NCBI GenBank assembly: GCA_001940725.1
Contig: MDVR01000145.1
Location: 1 to 5,236, forward strand
Length of the DNA stretch: 5,236 nt
Direction of reading: 5' to 3'
DNA from: Candidatus Heimdallarchaeota archaeon LC_2
Lineage (GTDB): Archaea; Asgardarchaeota; Heimdallarchaeia; Heimdallarchaeales; Kariarchaeaceae
Position numbers and translations under genes: made by a program. This document shows, piece after piece, positions 5,159 through 5,236 of this stretch (positions within the stretch are counted from its first letter, which is position 1; each line of letters starts with the position of its first letter). The notes beneath the pieces were generated by a model, which made no database searches, was not told the origin of the DNA, and saw only the letters and a program-made list of their open reading frames with translations.

Positions 5159-5236
5159 TTACAAACAAGTAAATTAAACAAAAATTGGAATGTAGAGTTA
5201 AAATAATTCAAATATATCAACTATTCATTGAAAAGA

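Larger units (their letters stand above)
4101..5236. repeat. Right terminal tandem duplication, 566-base period
   Basis: Positions 4101-4670 recur as 4667-5236 without visible differences, running to the end of the window. The unit comprises the PIN 3' end, a long inverted-repeat arm, a 142-base spacer and the opposite arm. The joint between units has eight shared bases: AAGAAATT occurs at 4101-4108 in the PIN gene and at 4667-4674 at the end of the arm. Short microhomology plus inversion is the signature of strand-switching, whether in the cell, during whole-genome amplification, or as a loop in an assembly graph. Confidence 0.93.

Noticed and set aside
4101..5236. CRISPR-like or insertion-sequence interpretation of the right-end repeats
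   Set aside because: There are only two long units, not many short repeats with variable spacers. No transposase is present, and the inverted arms begin inside a toxin gene.

Overview
The window is AT-rich (roughly one third G+C by eye) and most likely archaeal, though this is inference. The gene starts lack strong Shine-Dalgarno sequences. A/T-only TATA-like boxes sit about 25-45 bases before start codons. The largest gene encodes a secreted or surface protein with an outward N-terminal body, one C-terminal transmembrane helix and a basic cytoplasmic tail. Two AbrB/PIN-type toxin-antitoxin modules lie side by side. An Asgard or similar mesophilic archaeon would fit, but nothing here proves the lineage.

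Layout. Positions 1-1177 are a tandem duplication with a 628-base period: 1-549 equals 629-1177. Each unit joins a minus-strand piece of a Glu/Leu/Phe/Val-type amino-acid dehydrogenase to the plus-strand 5' part of the surface-protein gene. Only the second copy runs on into the long surface-protein frame (938-2257), which has no signal peptide or convincing start. Positions 2258-2482 are a short convergent intergenic stretch. Positions 2483-3099 (minus) hold an AbrB-type antitoxin and PIN toxin overlapping by ATGA. Positions 3100-3474 are the divergent promoter region, with an inverted repeat around one TATA box and three 19-base TCGGG-led repeats around the other. Positions 3475-4208 (plus) hold a second AbrB/PIN pair, also overlapping by ATGA.

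Positions 4101-5236 are a second terminal tandem repeat with a 566-base period. Each unit contains the 3' end of the second PIN gene and a perfect long inverted repeat (174-base arms, 142-base spacer). Read on the minus strand, the spacer and adjoining arm encode the C-terminal catalytic part of a third PIN protein.

How the genes work together. Each antitoxin is expected to bind its cognate PIN RNase and repress its own promoter. The divergent arrangement puts both operators within 375 bases. The dehydrogenase and surface-protein pieces have no evident functional link to the toxin-antitoxin genes.

Both ends of the window consist of exact or near-exact repeats with abrupt, gene-breaking junctions, one of them with 8 bases of microhomology. 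The simplest reading is that this is a whole short contig whose ends carry amplification or assembly chimeras. Genuine foldback or tandem rearrangements cannot be excluded from sequence alone. The central part (about 1180-4180) reads as ordinary, intact sequence.
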